Shown here: positions 62,132 through 64,000 of the stretch, piece by piece | Layout of the letters: each line of letters begins with the position of its first letter | Numbering within the stretch: position 1 is the stretch's first letter | Source of the DNA: PCC-7336 sp039817825 | Lineage (GTDB): Bacteria > Cyanobacteriota > Cyanobacteriia > Thermostichales > PCC-7336 | Length of the DNA: 64,000 nucleotides | Assembly: GCA_039817825.1 (NCBI GenBank) | Contig: JBCBVA010000004.1 | Location: forward strand, 11,030 to 75,029 | Direction of reading: 5' to 3' | The notes under the pieces: generated by a model | Told to the model about the DNA's origin: nothing | Seen by the model: the letters and a program-made list of their open reading frames with translations, nothing else | Database searches by the model: none | Program-made: the position numbers and the translations under genes

Positions 62132-62268
62132 TCGGTTAGGACGCAGTGCTCCAGCTCTAACAATCTGGCTCGCTGAAATATCTCCGGTAGGAGATGGCAA
62201 GCAAAGGAGGAGGCGATTGAGTGAAAGATTGCCTCCCACCGCTGAGACTTTTTGCACGTATAGTGAGC

Positions 62269-62364
62269 GGCAATCCGCTATGGAGAGTTTTCTCTTCCCC
62301 CTCGCCTTATCAATTAAGGCTTTTAGCTGTCTACATGCTCCAGACCCTAGAGCGGATTGCCATA
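62269..62364 (+). mobile_element. MITE-A copy 3
   Basis: The best-kept copy: GGCAATCCGCT (62269-62279) and AGCGGATTGCC (62351-62361) form a perfect 11-bp inverted repeat, followed by ATA. The inner part has AAGGCTTTTAGCTGTCTACA and CTCCAGACC. It lies 17 bases before the GNAT start codon, so it probably carries or displaces that gene's promoter region. Confidence 0.78.
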
Positions 62365-62380
62365 TCGAGTTTCAAACACA

Positions 62381-62830
62381 ATGCATATCCGTGTGGCCGA
62401 ACGGCACGATATTGAAACCCTGTTCGATATTCGTACCAGCGTGGTTGAAAATTACCAATCGCGCGAGGAAATCGCTACTTTAGGGATTACTCCCGACTCA
62501 GTGGCTGACATGTTGCAGACGAATTGCAAGGCGTGGATTGTCGAACTGGACGGACAGGCGATTGGGTTTTCTATTGCCAACAAAGATGAAGCAACCATTT
62601 TGGGATTGTTCGTTCGTCCCCAGTTTGAAGGTCGCGGGGCAGGACGGCATCTGATGGCAGTAGCGGAAGATTGGCTGCGATCGCACGGGGTTAGTGAAGC
62701 TTGGCTGCTGACTGGTAACGATCCCGAGTTGAGAGCGTATGGCTTCTACAGTCACCTGGGGTGGATGGCCGCTGGTGTCGAAACTGATGGTGCGTTTTCT
62801 GGGGAAATGAGATTCATCAAGCGGTTGTAG
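62381..62830 (+). CDS. GNAT-family N-acetyltransferase
   Basis: The 149-residue enzyme has the GNAT fold: MHIRVAERHDIETLFDIRTS as the first strand, FSIANKDEATILGLFVRPQF before the acetyl-CoA loop FEGRGAGRHLMAVAEDWLRS (Gly-rich R/QxxGxG/A motif) and the Tyr-containing ELRAYGFYSHLGW at the end. Substrate unknown. The start at 62381 follows a MITE-A copy directly and has no clear ribosome site. Confidence 0.9.
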   Translation: MHIRVAERHDIETLFDIRTSVVENYQSREEIATLGITPDSVADMLQTNCKAWIVELDGQAIGFSIANKDEATILGLFVRPQFEGRGAGRHLMAVAEDWLRSHGVSEAWLLTGNDPELRAYGFYSHLGWMAAGVETDGAFSGEMRFIKRL

Positions 62831-62902
62831 CAAGTCAAGTGTGCAGCTGTTCGCACAACTCCGACTGCCCTCTCTACACTGTCTGTGCAGACTCCCGAAA
62901 TT

Positions 62903-63619
62903 CTAGAAGAGAGCCTTTGGATTCTGCTTTGTCATAAAGAATTTGACTAACAACACCCCAAAGACAAATCCCCCCGCATGGGCCCAGTAGGCAACCCCGC
63001 CGGTTCCCATGTTGACTTGGTCGTCCAGCGATAAAACGCTGTAGAACGCCTGTTGAACAAACCACCAGCCCAAGTAAAACAAGGCTGGAATGCGCAGCTT
63101 AATTGGGATAAAGCCCAGCAGGAAAATGGCTTTCACTCGGGCTTTGGGGAAATTAATTAAGTAAGCACCCAATACTCCGGCGATCGCTCCGCTGGCTCCG
63201 ATATTGGGAATGATAGACGCCGGGTCGGAGACAATTTGTGCGGCTGTCGCTCCGATGCCGCACAGAAGATAGAACATCAAAAATTTGACGTGGCCCATAA
63301 CATCTTCGATGTTGTCACCAAAGATCCACAGAAACAGCATGTTACCGATGATGTGGAAAAAGCCGCCGTGCATGAACATGGCCGCAAATATCGGGAACAA
63401 GAGAGTTGGGATCAGCCCAATCTGTCCGGAAATGACCTGGTTAAAGTTGGAAAACTCCCGCGCCGGGATGACGGCATAGGTCTGGAAAAACTGTGGCAGC
63501 AGACCAAAGGCGGATAGATACAGTTGGAAGAGGAAGACGGCGACGTTGATTGCGACGATGGTTTGCAACACAAATGGCTGTGAATTGCTGGGGTTTTCAT
63601 CGCTATAGGGAAACAGCAA
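62903..63619 (-). CDS. rhomboid-family intramembrane protease
   Basis: The 238-residue protein has about six membrane segments with the catalytic Ser in IGASGAIAGVLGAYL and the His in AYWAHAGGFVFGVLL. MHGGFFHIIGNMLFLWIFG is the conserved HxxxN-containing helix region. Length is normal for bacterial rhomboids. It cleaves membrane proteins within the bilayer; the substrate is unknown. Confidence 0.93.
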   Translation of the reverse strand: MLFPYSDENPSNSQPFVLQTIVAINVAVFLFQLYLSAFGLLPQFFQTYAVIPAREFSNFNQVISGQIGLIPTLLFPIFAAMFMHGGFFHIIGNMLFLWIFGDNIEDVMGHVKFLMFYLLCGIGATAAQIVSDPASIIPNIGASGAIAGVLGAYLINFPKARVKAIFLLGFIPIKLRIPALFYLGWWFVQQAFYSVLSLDDQVNMGTGGVAYWAHAGGFVFGVLLVKFFMTKQNPKALF

Positions 63620-64000
63620 AGGTCGTTACCTCGGCGGTAGCAAGTGGGAGCAGAGTTGCTCTACTGATGCCGCCAGCCTATCACTTTGAGAAATTCAGAC
63701 AGCGAGGTCAACCGAATCAACGCGGACACCGATCTGAGTTCGAGAACCCTCATCCCAGCCTCTCTCCCAAAGGGAGAATAGAGAGCAAACGAGTCCTTAT
63801 GGTTGTGTTGGGCGGCGAGACAGATATCCCGCCCAATTAGCGAGAGCGAGCTGATAGTTGAGGAGATTGGAGGTGATGGGCACTGGCAGCGATCGCGATC
63901 GCACGTTGGAGATGGTCATCTCGGTACAGTAAGCCTATTGCAACAATCACTGTACTGAGTGGGAGGGCAGCGCTGTGCCACATGCGTGCCTCAAAATGGG
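63620..64000. other. right end of the window, no gene seen
   Basis: Contains a hairpin TCTCCC (63763-63768) / GGGAGA (63772-63777) of a kind often repeated in cyanobacterial genomes, and no convincing gene up to the window edge. Confidence 0.45.

Noticed and set aside
1..64000. tRNA or rRNA genes
   Set aside because: I looked for tRNA T-loop signatures and acceptor pairs and for rRNA stretches and found none that hold up; a dedicated scan would be decisive.

Overview
The window is chromosomal DNA of a cyanobacterium. The evidence is a plant-type phytoene desaturase/phytoene synthase pair (crtP, crtB), the photosystem I assembly factor Ycf4, UDP-sulfoquinovose synthase (sqdB), a cyAbrB regulator, Ccs1, a cyanobacterial DUF3769/OstA-like outer-membrane protein, a PCP_red-type small protein, frequent HIP1 octamers (GCGATCGC) and heptameric CCAATGA-type repeats. 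Base composition is moderate and genes lie on both strands in short runs. I cannot name the species.

Layout. 1-9 kb: the 3' end of miaB, a MIF-like tautomerase, an unannotated 52-residue gene, cobI, unknown proteins, a ccs1-DUF362 pair and lysS. 9-21 kb: a hybrid sensor kinase preceded by a structured leader, an alanine/serine-glyoxylate aminotransferase, glutamate dehydrogenase, a secreted protein, a DUF3769 protein and pheT. 20-29 kb: crtB-crtP, a CI/LexA-like repressor, an Hsp70-like protein and an OmpR/histidine kinase pair. 29-34 kb: a matrixin protease with RTX repeats, ycf4 and a pentapeptide-repeat protein.

The most unusual locus is 33.5-42.3 kb. The minus strand carries a tail-anchored globin, a pentaheme cytochrome c with one CX4CH motif, a hexaheme cytochrome c, a lipoprotein monoheme DUF3365 cytochrome, a membrane protein with two H-X13-H pairs (likely diheme cytochrome b) and a thioredoxin-like membrane protein. 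Divergently on the plus strand lies a second, non-cyanobacterial-looking ResB/CcsA cytochrome c maturation pair, distinct from Ccs1 at 5.8 kb. Each divergent unit has an NtcA-type GTA-N8-TAC box upstream, one with an ideally placed -10 hexamer. Together these suggest a nitrogen-regulated quinol-to-multiheme electron conduit, possibly for nitrogen oxides, with its own assembly machinery.

42-64 kb: a ParA-family ATPase with a coiled-coil partner resembling the McdA/McdB carboxysome positioning pair, lgt, a SRAP protein, class I aldolase, sqdB, a broken glutathionyl-hydroquinone reductase, a CSP41-like protein, a secreted protein with an internal duplication, a VKOR-thioredoxin fusion, cyAbrB, an O-antigen ligase-like protein, a cupin, an SDR, an MsbA-like ABC transporter, an NTF2-like protein, a GNAT acetyltransferase and a rhomboid protease.

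Two families of short non-autonomous repeats (about 90 bp) are scattered through the window. One has four copies flanked by TA, and one copy has inserted into the glutathionyl-hydroquinone reductase pseudogene, where excising it in silico restores the reading frame at that point. All similarity calls come from reading motifs, not from database searches.
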